64,000 nucleotides of DNA, taken from contig CM106586.1 of the NCBI GenBank assembly GCA_048013815.1, positions 15,500,001 through 15,564,000 of the forward strand, read 5' to 3'. The notes under the pieces were generated by a model. That model was not told the origin of the DNA and searched no databases. It saw only the letters and a list, made by a program, of their open reading frames with translations. Shown piece after piece: positions 43,793 through 54,500 of the stretch. Each line of letters starts with the position of its first letter. Within the stretch, counting starts at the first letter, position 1. The stretch comes from Setoptus koraiensis. Taxonomy: Eukaryota > Arthropoda. Made by a program: the position numbers and the translations under genes.

Positions 43793-45967
43793 TCATACCC
43801 AACCTCCAGTTAGTTTATGAAATAGGTCTTCATTTAGAGTTTGATTGCCGTCTTTAGAACGCATCGATAAGAATGTGTAACCACCGACAAATTCGTGGGG
43901 TATTTTACAGTCTGCACTTAAGCAAGCGAAGTTGACGTTTTCTTCTTCAAATTGCACCAACATCTGACGTATCTCCCAATTCACATTCCAAGCTTTCATC
44001 GTCTGGTATCTCCATACTTTGAGGTAATCACCATTACTTGGATCTATTCTTATGAGACGATCCGATGCAATACCGAGGATCTCTTCTTTCTTTTGACCAC
44101 CAAATCTAGCAACAAAATAATGGATTCCGAAATCTGGAAGAGCCATCCATGCTCTGATGTAATTCATTTTGCTTTCTGTTGCTGTTAGATTTTTCACGTT
44201 AGAGTGCGATTCCAGTATTCGTTGCGCAGGAGATTTTCCAGCCCTCAAACGTCTTGAGTATTTTGGTGCTATATATTCATCGGCATTTATGTTAGTATTG
44301 TTAGTGTTAATTACGGCCACAGATGAAGGGTGCTGAATGTTGAGAATATCTAGTGTAGCCCGCACTTCTTCATCCAGAGTTGTTTCTGTAAGTGGTCGAC
44401 CTTTCGAGGCTAGTCTAAAAGCTGCCATCCACCTTGCGTATTGACTCTCTGAATCGAATTTGATCAAATAATCAACTGGACCATCTACGCCTTGGGTGGA
44501 TAGTTTCACGCCATACTTAAATTGGCTTATATTAACATCGGGTGTTACGTCACATCCTCCAACATCGATCGAGAATGCTGCTTCATCGTTTACTCTATCT
44601 TCTCTAGTTCTGTAAGCTGTAAGGCGAGTTTCTTTGAAAACAAAGAACAATCTTTTGAAAGCCTTCAAAGTGAATTTTCTGAGTTTCATGAATCGCAAAT
44701 AGTCGCTCAATTCGATCGTGTGGTCATCTGAATCTTGGTGCCTTTGCAAATTGTTTGTTGTGTGAGTTGTGTCAATACTTTGCATGCGATTTTGAAGATG
44801 ATTGGACGTTTGAACAGTTGGTCTGTCATAAATGGTTGTACCTTCCAGTTGTAGCTGCAATGCCGTTAAGGCGGCATCTATATCATCATCGTTTGAGCTT
44901 CTAAGCTCAGATTGATTGGGATTGCCAGCTTGTTGTTGAATTTGTAGTTGGAGAGCGCCAAACATCATCATTTCATCCTCAGTGCACTCCACGGTCTCAG
45001 TCAACAATGACCATTTAGCTTGTTCGTAAATCTGATTGATTCTAACAGCGTCTATGCTGGGGTTCAAGTCGTAAAACGAAAGATACTTGAATACCAGTAA
45101 TAGTGTATCGAAATCTTTAACATTTTGCTCATATAGAGAGAGCGAAGAATCCAACCATCCTGCATTGATGCGGGCTTTCTCCATTAGGCTCTTTGGGTAT
45201 AGAAGTGAGCTCTTTGCCTCATAGGATGGAGTATAAGGAGTTGTGGCTAGTTCGATAGTTTTGAGGTCTTCGTTAAAGAGCGAGGTGTTATTAGTGAGAG
45301 TAAAACCACGATATGACGCATTCCTCGACAGCGTTGAAGTTACATCTGGCGATTGACTTCTAGTGTCGATAGTTCCACTGTGAGGTCCAGTAACAAGTGG
45401 ACTAGCCTTTCCATTAAGCGTGTCAGCTGTGCCTGGTCTTGTTGTACCCAAAGCATCGAAGCCTCTTTGTTTTGGAGTGACATTCATAGATTGTATGTTT
45501 CTTTTAAGATGTTCATGACTAAGCGGCCTCATAAATGACATCTCTTCTGGGTGACGAATGCCAAGTTCCTTGCACAATTGCACTACAGCCGTGAAACACT
45601 TGACTGAAAAGTCCACTTTGACATCAAGGAAACGCAAGTCTGGCAATTGGACTCGCAAAGGTTTATGCATGGGTGTGAAATTCAGGTAGGCGTCAGCTCC
45701 AACTCCGTAATGATTGAGGGTAGAACGTGTCCTGGTAAGCCAACAGTTCTTTTTAGGCCACCAGAGTGCATGATCGGACCAATCGATGGCGATATCTAGT
45801 TCCTCAACCAACTTTAGCATCACTCCTCCTATGTGCATGTCACCTTTTACTCTGAGTGTTCGCTCCACTTGTAGATCCGCTATAAATATTCTCAGATCCC
45901 ATGATGGTTCAGGTAATAGAAATCCACCTGCTTCCGAAGCTAGTGTTAGGCCACCTGTAGCGGTCAT
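43793..45967 (-). CDS. FERMT: Kindlin (fermitin family, UNC-112)
   Basis: Single-exon gene, 724 aa. A split FERM protein that binds β-integrin tails and co-activates integrins with talin. F0 (about 15–100) contains the SWDLRIFIADLQVERTLRVK block; F1 follows with a long Ser/Thr-rich disordered loop (about 150–260). F2 is interrupted by a PH domain (about 415–520). F3 ends with the family's C-terminus FHKLTGGWV. In F3 the vertebrate Gln-Trp pair needed for integrin binding appears as KAWNVNWEI: the Trp (660) is kept but the Gln is Ala (659). Whether that is normal for arthropod kindlins I cannot say. The upstream region shares a CArG-box element with vinculin. Confidence 0.95.
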   Translation of the reverse strand: MTATGGLTLASEAGGFLLPEPSWDLRIFIADLQVERTLRVKGDMHIGGVMLKLVEELDIAIDWSDHALWWPKKNCWLTRTRSTLNHYGVGADAYLNFTPMHKPLRVQLPDLRFLDVKVDFSVKCFTAVVQLCKELGIRHPEEMSFMRPLSHEHLKRNIQSMNVTPKQRGFDALGTTRPGTADTLNGKASPLVTGPHSGTIDTRSQSPDVTSTLSRNASYRGFTLTNNTSLFNEDLKTIELATTPYTPSYEAKSSLLYPKSLMEKARINAGWLDSSLSLYEQNVKDFDTLLLVFKYLSFYDLNPSIDAVRINQIYEQAKWSLLTETVECTEDEMMMFGALQLQIQQQAGNPNQSELRSSNDDDIDAALTALQLQLEGTTIYDRPTVQTSNHLQNRMQSIDTTHTTNNLQRHQDSDDHTIELSDYLRFMKLRKFTLKAFKRLFFVFKETRLTAYRTREDRVNDEAAFSIDVGGCDVTPDVNISQFKYGVKLSTQGVDGPVDYLIKFDSESQYARWMAAFRLASKGRPLTETTLDEEVRATLDILNIQHPSSVAVINTNNTNINADEYIAPKYSRRLRAGKSPAQRILESHSNVKNLTATESKMNYIRAWMALPDFGIHYFVARFGGQKKEEILGIASDRLIRIDPSNGDYLKVWRYQTMKAWNVNWEIRQMLVQFEEENVNFACLSADCKIPHEFVGGYTFLSMRSKDGNQTLNEDLFHKLTGGWV

Positions 45968-46494
45968 ATTGAGTTATCAAAAATTTGTCAATCAGATGTG
46001 GTCAAAATTGCATAAAATTGTCTTGTAATGTAGTTTTTGTTCCAAAGTGTCTATCCAGCGTAGAATTGATTTCATCCAATTAAGTCTTAAAATTCGTTTC
46101 AAATTTTTCCGTCACATGTGAATTTGTAGTAATAATGGTGGTACATCTAATGAGAGCAACAGTTTTCAATGATTTTCACACGACACAGTTGATGTGTAAA
46201 ACAGCAGTAGAAGGTTACTGTACATTAAAGTGCAACGCTGAACACCAAGGCCAATAAACTGGAGCAAAAAATTATGTTAATATTGAGTGTGCTCTTTCTC
46301 GATGCTTGTGTGATGATAATAATACAGCAAAAGAATAAAAAATTAGCCGACGGATAATCCTTCTCCTGCTACGCAGCTGACTAAAGTATAAGTTCAAGAT
46401 CTTATTCCTCCGAATCGGTGCCGGGTTTCAAGTTAGTTTCATGATAAATTGTGAGTTCTCAGGAAGCGTCTCATCTTTATGAATCTCTTAGTAC

Positions 46495-46695
46495 ACATTA
46501 TTAACAATCATGATGAAAATCCTTCAAGCTGTCCTTAATGATACGGCGCATGATTTTCCATCATCTCATTGATAACGATTGTACAATGACTGATTCGGGA
46601 TAAACAGGGAGAGTCTCCTTATTTGGCCTAGCTTGATGTAGGCAAACAAGATGAGGGTGGAGTAAAAATCGTCTGCATAAAAGTTAAGTCTATGT
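46495..46695 (-). promoter_or_regulatory. Upstream element shared with vinculin (kindlin copy)
   Basis: The reverse complement aligns with 26941–27205. It lies 530–730 bp upstream of the kindlin ATG, in the same orientation relative to transcription as the vinculin copy. Twenty-two consecutive bases around the CArG box are identical, and flanking sequence such as GGAAAATCATGCGC is also conserved. Confidence 0.8.
46617..46626 (-). promoter_or_regulatory. CArG box (SRF site) upstream of kindlin
   Basis: CCTTATTTGG on the plus strand, CCAAATAAGG on the minus, a perfect CC(A/T)6GG site identical to the one upstream of vinculin. Confidence 0.65.
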
Positions 46696-46856
46696 CTATG
46701 TATTAAAGGCTTGATTATAAAAATATTGTGAAAATGCGTGGGCTGCACATGGCTCTTGGTACAATTCTTTGCACTTGTTTATACTGTGTTTCGTTTCTAT
46801 CCCATCTGTTCGCGCACTCTCCATAACTTCTTTGCGTTCGCCCATGATCTCTCTGT

Positions 46857-46860
<4 letters not shown>

Positions 46861-46898
<38 letters not shown>
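46861..46898. repeat. (CT)n microsatellite
   Basis: Nineteen CT dinucleotides without interruption, preceded by TCTCTGTGTGT. Confidence 0.9.
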
Positions 46899-46900
<2 letters not shown>

Positions 46901-47229
46901 ATTACTGCCTCCTCTCGGACTCCCTAATTGCTTCGACAATACGACATTAGAAGCATGGAAAGACACTAAACATGATCCAACGCTATTAAGTTCATTAGCT
47001 TGCCAAGATAAACAAAACAATTGTCTTGGATTCTTATCCAAATAGTAGTTACAAGTCAACATCAAGGCTTATGAAGCTAGAGAGTACCCGATTAGTTGGT
47101 TGTGTGAATTTGAAGCAACTTTTTTGCAATGCTGGTCGAAATTCTTAAAAATTCTCAAATTACATATTTCTGCTTTTGACATCTTCAATCAATCTTTTGA
47201 CATCAATATCTGGTACTCGGATATTAAAA

Positions 47230-48331
47230 TCACATAGTAAAGTTTTGTGTGTAGTCATACTCTATTGTCGGTATGACAGATTGAACAAATTTCAGGAATA
47301 CAATAAGATAAGAAAACACTTGCAACTCGCGACCACCATCCTCAACTGTTGATATGACCTTCTTCATTACTTCAGCGTGCCTGCAGGGATGAACCGACGC
47401 CATCACAGTGGGTATGTGAGGATGAGTCTCCATAGTAACAGTTTTTTTGGCGTGATCCTGACTGATGTCCTCATACATTTCATTGATCGTCAACGGTTTA
47501 TGATTTTCGTCATAACCAACTAGCCATAGTCTGGGCGTTTGGTAATATTTATCATATGTTATGTTGAGATCGTAGGTTCTAGTTGGGATAATGTTATCCC
47601 CACCGAATTTTCCTTGGCTATCACTTGACGAAGGTTGCCCGGATTGTGTGCTTGAAGGATTATCTCGAGCTTGTCTAATATCAGCTACAGCCTGAGTGCA
47701 TAGAGGAAAAAGTTGAATTTCAAATTGACTGAATTAGATTCTACAAGATCATGAATTTTTCTAAACGATAAACTAGCTCTATATCACAACTTACAGTGTC
47801 TTCCTCGTCTACCATATTTAAAAATTGATCCATATCTTCTGCTTCGCCATCGTCTTCGTCAGACTTGTGCTCTGACTCTGGATCTACTTTCGACCCATCC
47901 AAATCGCTCGCTGGCACATTGGCCTCCTTATCACCTTCCGAGTCATTAATGGTCATTTCGTTGACTAATTCATTGATATTCGATGATGATAAATGATGTG
48001 TGTCTACCCAACCCCCATCTCCATCATTATCCAGCACTATTCTTTCATCGCTTGCACAGTATTCTATATTTTTACATCGTTTGAAACAAGGAACACTTTT
48101 TGTGACTAAGTATTGCTTATCTGCGGGAAGGAAAGGTCTCTGGTAGGCTGGGTCGGCAGCGCTACTCCAAGACCATGTTGGACAGTGATGAACTAGATGG
48201 TCTCCAGCCATAACGAACTCATCTGGTGTCAGGACGCCCGTTTGCTTAAATTTTGATTGCTTCAAGACAGGGGTGAAGTACTCAGCGACCGAGAGAGCGG
48301 TCCCTTTTACAGCCTGCAAAAGATCTGACAT
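47230..48331 (-). CDS. ATG3: ATG3, E2-like enzyme of autophagy
   Basis: Two coding exons on the minus strand, 48331–47795 and 47691–47230, phase 0, giving 332 aa. ATG3 transfers ATG8/LC3 from ATG7 to phosphatidylethanolamine on autophagosome membranes. The N-terminal amphipathic helix and start ([20 protein letters not shown]) match the family. The acidic flexible region (about 120–178) precedes the E2 core, and the catalytic motif HPCRHAEVM places the active Cys near residue 282. The terminus [19 protein letters not shown] is highly conserved. Length is close to human ATG3 (314 aa). It is divergently arranged with PEX19, with about 650 bp between starts. Confidence 0.95.
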
Positions 48332-48983
48332 TTCTTTTGGCTTTATTGCAGCTTAATACCTAGATAATAATTGAATTGGGCCTCGATAACTGCTGGTCTA
48401 TTTGCATTAGCCTGATTATGCTGATAGATGAAATGAAATTCCGAATCCTAACAGTGTATACAAGGGATTCTTTGCATGCAGAGCGACGCTCAAAAAATAA
48501 TGAGGGATCCAACAGTAGATTTTAGTTATTATAGTAATAATATTAATATCAAATCATCAGAGATAGAGATAAATTCTGTTGTGTGATACATGAGAAGAGT
48601 TAAGATAAGGGGTGATTTTAATTTTTACCTTAGTTTGCTCGCTAAAGCACAGAAGTCAGATTATTTGATGAAAGCGCAAGCACACAAATGAACGATTGCA
48701 TGTATTTATATGGACTACATGCGCGCTCATAGATGGAAAATTACAATCTGTGCGTGTCTTCGCAGTGTCGATGCATTTTATGCTTGTCGAGCCAAGCAAA
48801 CTGATGTATTCACCTAACAACAACAAACAAACCAGGATACATATGTGCGCACTACAAGTGACTCGAAAAAAGCGGCGCACTTGGATTTTTTATCTTCGAA
48901 TTTACCGCTCACAATGATCTGAAAATGAAAGAGGCAGTCTTGTCACATTCAGAGGTAACTACGATTACTTTAAAAACATCAAA
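48332..48983. other. Divergent promoter region of ATG3 and PEX19
   Basis: About 650 bp, AT-rich, no coding signal. It must contain both promoters. Confidence 0.5.
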
Positions 48984-49619
48984 ATGTCTGGGACCAATAC
49001 CGAAAATCTCGACGAGGACGCCGAGCTGAAGAATCTACTTGAGAGCGCTTTTAATGATTTCAACTCTCCAGGAACCTCTGATGTCAAAAGTGAAGATAAT
49101 TTCAAAAAAATCACCGAGGTGCTCAAATGTGACAACAACGAATTCGACAAGTTTCTGGAGGACCCGCTGAAGATGCAGCAGATGTTCCAGAATATAGCGG
49201 GCGTTGGAAGTGATGATATACAGAAACTGATCGGCGACTTAGATAGTCAACCTTCAGATCCCAATATTAACGAGTCCATGCCTCAAATATTCAACTTGGT
49301 TCAGAATCTATTGTCCAAGGAACTACTCTATCCAGCTCTGAAAGACCTATCTCCAAAGTTTGAGGAATGGATGAAGAATAACAAGGATAAATTGACAGGG
49401 GAAGACAAAGAACGCTACGCCAGTCAGATCAGTCTTATCAAGCAAATATGCCAAACTTTTGAAGATGAAAGCCTGCAGGACCAGCAACGCTTTGAGCGTA
49501 ATCTAGATTTGATGGACCGAATGCAATCTCTTGGTGCCCCACCGCCTGAACTATCAGTACCCTCAGATTTGGATAACCTTATTATGGACTCTATGAAGGA
49601 TAAATGTAATATAATGTGA
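48984..49619 (+). CDS. PEX19: Peroxin-19, farnesylated import receptor
   Basis: Single-exon gene, 211 aa. PEX19 binds peroxisomal membrane proteins in the cytosol and delivers them to PEX3. The acidic N-terminus (DEDAELKNLLESAFNDF) corresponds to the PEX3-binding helix. The C-terminal helical cargo-binding domain (about 70–195) includes LLSKELLYPALKDLSPKFEE. The protein ends CNIM, a CaaX farnesylation box. It is shorter than human PEX19 (299 aa), mostly through a reduced disordered middle. An AATAAA near 49690 follows, and the gene converges on the DCC-like receptor. Confidence 0.94.
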   Translation: MSGTNTENLDEDAELKNLLESAFNDFNSPGTSDVKSEDNFKKITEVLKCDNNEFDKFLEDPLKMQQMFQNIAGVGSDDIQKLIGDLDSQPSDPNINESMPQIFNLVQNLLSKELLYPALKDLSPKFEEWMKNNKDKLTGEDKERYASQISLIKQICQTFEDESLQDQQRFERNLDLMDRMQSLGAPPPELSVPSDLDNLIMDSMKDKCNIM

Positions 49620-49769
49620 ACCATTTCAATTCCAGTTCCATTCCAATTCAATATCAATGTGGGAATATGCTCAATGGGAATTATAGTAAATAAAACACAT
49701 TTATATAAATAAATCTTTATATATACTTTCTCACAATATACTCTTTGAAATAAGTGTAAGCATCGATTC

Positions 49770-51980
49770 TTATTTGAGATTCTTTTCTTCCAATGTGACA
49801 TCGAGTTCTTGAGTATTCGACATAATTTGTGGACGAACTGCTGAGACATGCTTTAGCGGTAGGGCCGGATAGGGAGTTGTGATTAGTTGATTGATAACCG
49901 CTTGGTGATTTTGAAGAATTGGAGCGGGTGCCTGTGGCATTGCCGGCATCATTTGTGAGTGATACGTCTGAAACGATCGCATAGTATTTGTGGATGATCT
50001 GCGGCTCAATGTGGAAATTGGGTGATGCGAATGGTGCGTTACGTGATTTACCATATCACCCTGGAATGAACCGGCAACAGGGTCGTATAACAACGGTCTG
50101 TTGATTCTGAGACTGCGAGTGTTGTGCATATTGCCACTATTATATAGCTGAGATTGTTGCTCAATATTTAGAGGAGGTGGAGGTGGTGGTTGCTGATGGG
50201 GCGATGTTATCATTGGCATTTGCTGATTGAGATTGGTATTGGACTGGATTTGACTCGGTGGCGGAGGAAGTTGCATACGTTGCTGGTGCCTATTATTTAG
50301 AGTTTGTATATCGCCAATATGATCGGTCTCATCATAATATATGTAATTTGACTGAGGAGGTGATGTTTGGTAGTGGCCCATACTGTTATTTTGAGATTGA
50401 AATCTTACATCAGCACTTCCTGCTAAATGTGTCGTGAATTTGGGTGAATCGCGCTTTATGGATACCATGGCCAAATTCATCTCGCTTGGAGATTTTTCAG
50501 ATATGGTTGATTTTGCATCTATTTGGTCTTGATTAATCCACAGGTCAGGGGGCCGTGTCTCCCTGCGTCTACCGATGGTGGCCATTCTGTTGACAGAGGC
50601 CGTCGTTCCATATATACCATTTGCTTTCGATGCTTGTGCTTGTTGGTTTTGTTGGTTTTGCTGAATAGCGGTGGCAAGATTAGCGGCTTGCTTGTTCGAT
50701 TTCCTTGACCTGCAAGTTAAGTATGTAACTACAAAAGTTAGTGCAACAATTATAACTAATATGGCCACAACGAATAGAATTATAAGGTTAAAAGGTATTG
50801 CAGGATTGGGAATCAATGTGGCTGTCCCTGGAGCTTGATAAATTTTGGCCTCGCAAAAGGGTCCATGGCTTCTAGTGTTGCGTGCCTTGATCTTAAAAAT
50901 GTATCTATTTTCTGGAATTAAATCTTTGACGACAAAGCTAGTGACATCGGCAGAAACATCTATTTCTTTGCTCATGGTGCCGTCCTCTGCTGTATACGAA
51001 ATCGTATAGTTTCTGATTTCACCGTTCGGTGATTCTGGAGGCATCCATTGTAGTTCTACTTTGGTCGCATCTACCAACCCATTTTCAGTAATGAAAGTTT
51101 GAAGATTGAAATCACGAGGTACAGATGGTTCTCCTTCGTTTGTTTTTGTGTGAGTATCCATGCTCCAGCCAGAATCTCTATAGAAACGACCATCTAAATG
51201 GAGCAAAGTTTTCACAGCAAAACCATATTCAGTGTTTGGCTTCAATTCGTCTAGAGTTACTCTGTTCTCATTTGTTGTGTAATTTTTTTGATGAGTAGAA
51301 TTGGGTTGATTATTGATGTAATAGCGAACCGATACTGTACGCACAAAATTTGGTTGCTTAAGGTTGTTCATTTCACTACTCCAAGTTAATGTCACCGCCG
51401 TGGCTGATACAGGCTCAGCTTTGAGACCTATTGGAGATGGCAGTTTCATTTTGCTCGTGTCTATTTCTTGATCATCAGGACGCAAAGTTCTCACATAAGC
51501 GTACCTGGCAGGCCCCTCGCCAACTTCATTGCGTGCCCTCACATTTATCACATAGTCTGTATCCGGTTTTAGGTCCGTTATTATATGTTGTCGCAAATGA
51601 TTTTTGACTACGGCCATATGGTCATCAGGTGTGTGTAAACCATAGCGTACTACATAGTCTGAGATGTCTACATTTGTTGGTAGCATGTGCCATTTTAGAA
51701 GTATGGAGTTCTTTCTAGGTTTTGTTTCTAACTTTAGTAGATCTGGTGGTACTGGACCGAGATTTGGCGCATCAGCCTGATCATTGTTGGATGGTACGAT
51801 GGATTTATCGGAGATGGGCCCTAGTATTATAGAATCTGAGATGTTTTTGCTATTGTTGATGCTGCCCGATTGCACATTCATTCTAGTCGCATGCTGGTGT
51901 AAATGGCGGGCTTGGCCATGTTGGACTAGATGTATAAATAACAAAATAACAATTATCTTTTTGTGCTGCATCAGTTCCAT
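49770..51980 (-). CDS. Short DCC/neogenin-like receptor: signal peptide, three FN3 domains, one TM span
   Basis: Single-exon gene, 736 aa. A signal peptide (about 1–24, KKIIVILLFIHLVQHGQA) is followed by a ~50-residue linker, then three fibronectin type III domains (about 77–168, 181–281 and 285–385), which resemble FN3 domains 4–6 of DCC/neogenin, the netrin- and RGM-binding part. The single TM span is at about 397–422 (FNLIILFVVAILVIIVALTF). The ~310-residue cytoplasmic tail carries the conserved P1-type motif RPPDLWINQDQ near 476–486 and a poly-Pro stretch. I do not see the terminal P3 helix, nor the four Ig domains or the first three FN3 domains of full DCC/Frazzled. It could be a true short paralogue, or the 3' part of a larger gene with an in-frame upstream ATG; the signal-like start favours the first. 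Confidence 0.85.
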   Translation of the reverse strand: MELMQHKKIIVILLFIHLVQHGQARHLHQHATRMNVQSGSINNSKNISDSIILGPISDKSIVPSNNDQADAPNLGPVPPDLLKLETKPRKNSILLKWHMLPTNVDISDYVVRYGLHTPDDHMAVVKNHLRQHIITDLKPDTDYVINVRARNEVGEGPARYAYVRTLRPDDQEIDTSKMKLPSPIGLKAEPVSATAVTLTWSSEMNNLKQPNFVRTVSVRYYINNQPNSTHQKNYTTNENRVTLDELKPNTEYGFAVKTLLHLDGRFYRDSGWSMDTHTKTNEGEPSVPRDFNLQTFITENGLVDATKVELQWMPPESPNGEIRNYTISYTAEDGTMSKEIDVSADVTSFVVKDLIPENRYIFKIKARNTRSHGPFCEAKIYQAPGTATLIPNPAIPFNLIILFVVAILVIIVALTFVVTYLTCRSRKSNKQAANLATAIQQNQQNQQAQASKANGIYGTTASVNRMATIGRRRETRPPDLWINQDQIDAKSTISEKSPSEMNLAMVSIKRDSPKFTTHLAGSADVRFQSQNNSMGHYQTSPPQSNYIYYDETDHIGDIQTLNNRHQQRMQLPPPPSQIQSNTNLNQQMPMITSPHQQPPPPPPLNIEQQSQLYNSGNMHNTRSLRINRPLLYDPVAGSFQGDMVNHVTHHSHHPISTLSRRSSTNTMRSFQTYHSQMMPAMPQAPAPILQNHQAVINQLITTPYPALPLKHVSAVRPQIMSNTQELDVTLEEKNLK

Positions 51981-52743
51981 TTGGCTAATAGGAGGACGCG
52001 TGGTGATGAGATAATGTTTTTGTCATTGTTTGCAGGGTTAGGAGAGAATATCGAGAAAGGTGAATAAATGGTTGGCATTAAACTGATAAAGTTGCAAGTT
52101 GCAATAGAATATAGACGTCAAGGATGGTTTTGGCTGGTTGGACAAGTCATAAAACGGAATGGTAACTCACTTTTAGTGGGCGCGCGCGCGCTCAGTTGTG
52201 TGCGCTCTACAAAATATCGTGATAGTTGTGCACTGTGCCTAATGCTGTGTGTTGAGTTGTATCAGCTTGTTTATGCTGTGTGTGTGTGCGCTTCGTTGTT
52301 ATTGTGCGCCTGGTTTATGTGCTTCGCTGAATATTGTGTGCGCGTTTGTTGCTTATTTGTGAGTTTACACTTATACAGTGCGCGGCAGTTGCGGCAGCAG
52401 TGTGCAATTTGGTAGCAATTTGTTTTAATTTACTTGTTCTGTTTCTAATTGTTTTGTCGCTGGTGCTATTATACTGTATACTGGTGCCTCTGTTTACTGT
52501 GACACTGGCCCCGAACTGCTGGTTCCGGCCCGATCCCGTGAAACACGATCGGCGAGGGGTCGGCTCAATTTTTCGCTCGTTTCGTGCCTATTACAGTGAT
52601 AGTATTACTGGTGGCGACTGGTGTGTCGCTGTTCACTGGTTGCCGTTGTCGTGCTCGAGACTCTCGAGTCAATCAATCGGTGCTCGGACCAGACTGTGGG
52701 ACGCGGCGCGTACTGTGCGACGACACACACAAGTTGTCAGTGT

Positions 52744-52829
52744 TGGCGAGTATCGGCGAGTTTGGCGAGTTTGGCGAGTATCGGCGAGTTTGGCGAGTTT
52801 GGCGAGTATCGGCGAGTATCGGCGAGTAC
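52744..52829. repeat. Minisatellite, GAGTATCGGC / GAGTTTGGC units
   Basis: A 28-bp higher-order unit (one 10-mer GAGTATCGGC plus two 9-mers GAGTTTGGC) occurs about twice, then two more 10-mers. Confidence 0.9.
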
Positions 52830-53238
52830 AATTGTGGCGGCGATACAACGATTACCACTGTGCATGGGTGTCGGTGCCCGTGTGACGGCGATGAGGCTGC
52901 GATGGGGCTGGCGGCGGTCTGAATGTTGTTTCGCTGGACATTGTTGGGAGAGTGTGTCGAGAGAGCGGACGACGGCACCGGACTGCGGACTGGCTGGCTG
53001 TTGATGCTGCTGCTGGCCGACAAACACGGTCGACATTTGTTGCGATTGTTGGCCGACAAACACACCGTCGACAGTTGTTACAATTGCTGGCTAGTGCAGC
53101 GTCACTAATTGGATAATAATTAATTATTTTCACGAGTCGCACAATTGCGGAATAATTGAATAATGGTCGTCGCCTACTCTGACATTGGTGCACTGTGTCT
53201 AGCCAGCGATCGAACTTGCTGCAATGGTCGCTTGTGTC

Positions 53239-53253
53239 GTTCGAAATTCGAAT
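53239..53253 (+). repeat. 15-bp motif GTTCGAAATTCGAAT, copy 1
   Basis: Identical copies at 54124 and 55960, all on the plus strand. It combines two TTCGAA palindromes sharing a spacer A. Confidence 0.85.
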
Positions 53254-53283
53254 CTTCTCCTCGTAGCGAGCGCTGTGTTTACG

Positions 53284-53300
53284 ACTCGTAAATTACGAGT
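53284..53300. repeat. Palindrome ACTCGTAA-A-TTACGAGT
   Basis: Perfect 8-bp arms around a single base, 30 bp after the first GTTCGAAATTCGAAT motif. Confidence 0.85.
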
Positions 53301-53486
53301 TAGTTCGACGACGGTCCCAGCTACACACAATGCGAGGGTGTTTTCAAGCAGGTTACACACACACGCACACACGCACGCACCCGACGCAAAAGTTCGATCG
53401 TCGACCCAGCGCAAGCAACGTGCGCTGTGAGTGCGCTCCACTCAGACGCTAACCAGGCCCACTGCCCCGTACAGCACAAGCGCGCT

Positions 53487-53546
53487 GTAACAGTGCTAAT
53501 GGTAACAGTGCTGATGGTAACAGTGCCGTTGGTAACAGCGCCAGTG
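53487..53546. repeat. 15-bp minisatellite, four units
   Basis: Four tandem units of GTAACAGTGCTGATG with one to four substitutions between units. Confidence 0.9.
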
Positions 53547-53854
53547 TGCGGCACGGAGTGAACCATTAGTTCGCAAAACGAACTTACTCGCCGCCGATAT
53601 GACTCACTGCTGCACAGTGCAGTCGGCCGCCGCCGCCGCCGCACTGTAACCATGCGTGTGTGTAATATAGCCGCTCGCAGTGCGAACGCCAGAGAAGTTC
53701 TCTCTGAGAGAACGTTCTGTTTTCTATTGCCATTGCAGCGATATTTACCGACTGCGTGAGCGAAATGGCGCTCCGACGACCACGGTCTGGTATTTATCAC
53801 ACAATAACACACACTGTGCGCCGTCTACCGCAGCACGCCAGTAACTAGTGCTCA

Positions 53855-53889
53855 TGGCTTCACAAGAAGCCAGCGCTGGGCCCAGCGCT
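53855..53889. repeat. Adjacent stem-loop and perfect 18-bp palindrome
   Basis: TGGCTTC (53855–53861) pairs with GAAGCCA (53866–53872); directly after it AGCGCTGGGCCCAGCGCT (53872–53889) is a perfect palindrome. Confidence 0.85.
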
Positions 53890-54123
53890 AATGTCACGTG
53901 CTCTCTCGGGGGCACTGCTTGGCACCGACATGGCGGTGCGAGCAGAACTTGTGCTGCAGTCTGCAGAAGCGAGAGCGGATCCAATAACAACCTGGCTTGA
54001 GCACCAATTATCCAGGCGACGGACCACGCAGCCAGCGACCCTGCACTGCATGCCATACAGCGGCTGAGCGACTAATGCGAGTAATGTGCGCCACCAGACT
54101 TGTGACTAGACCCTGTCAGACAA

Positions 54124-54138
54124 GTTCGAAATTCGAAT
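54124..54138 (+). repeat. 15-bp motif GTTCGAAATTCGAAT, copy 2
   Basis: Identical to the copies at 53239 and 55960; flanks differ (ACAA before, GGGCGC after), so only the motif itself is shared. Confidence 0.85.
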
Positions 54139-54278
54139 GGGCGCGGATATGGGCCGCATAGTGCGCAGTGCAGTGCATAGTGTATGCAGCATAGGGAACA
54201 CGTGAACACTTTCGATTCGCCCCAGTGTGCTGGTCGTTCGCTAGCTGGCGCCGTCGTTGCGGCTGGCACCAGAAAATT

Positions 54279-54332
54279 GTCGTCTCGCGCTCTCTGGTCG
54301 TCTCTCACTCTCTGGTCGTCTCTCGCTGTCTG
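54279..54332. repeat. 18-bp minisatellite, three units
   Basis: Three tandem units of GTCGTCTCTCACTCTCTG with a few substitutions. Confidence 0.85.
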
Positions 54333-54500
54333 GCCGTCGCCAGACTGACGCCGACACACGAAATGCACCATATATGCAATATATGCACTACATATGCAAT
54401 ATGTACCGTGTGTAATATTACGAAATGCACACACAATCCGCACCGACGCCATCGCTGTTGGGGCCCGTCGCTGCCGGACACAGCCTGGTGCAGCAGTGAA

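Larger units (their letters stand above)
45968..47229. other. Kindlin upstream region and ATG3 3' flank
   Basis: Non-coding. It contains the shared upstream element (46495–46695), a (CT)n microsatellite (46861–46898) and no gene I can support. A FYADD string in a short minus-strand frame here is not backed by any other reverse-transcriptase motif. Confidence 0.5.

Noticed and set aside
46566-46748. FYADD string suggesting a LINE reverse transcriptase
   Set aside because: No other RT motif nearby, and the string overlaps the shared upstream element, whose other copy does not encode it.
47500-47800. Apparent loss of the middle of ATG3
   Set aside because: A phase-0 intron at 47794–47692 joins two complete exons; the protein is whole.
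53239-53253. Heat-shock element in GTTCGAAATTCGAAT
   Set aside because: Heat-shock elements need GAA and TTC units spaced by two bases; here the spacing is zero or one.
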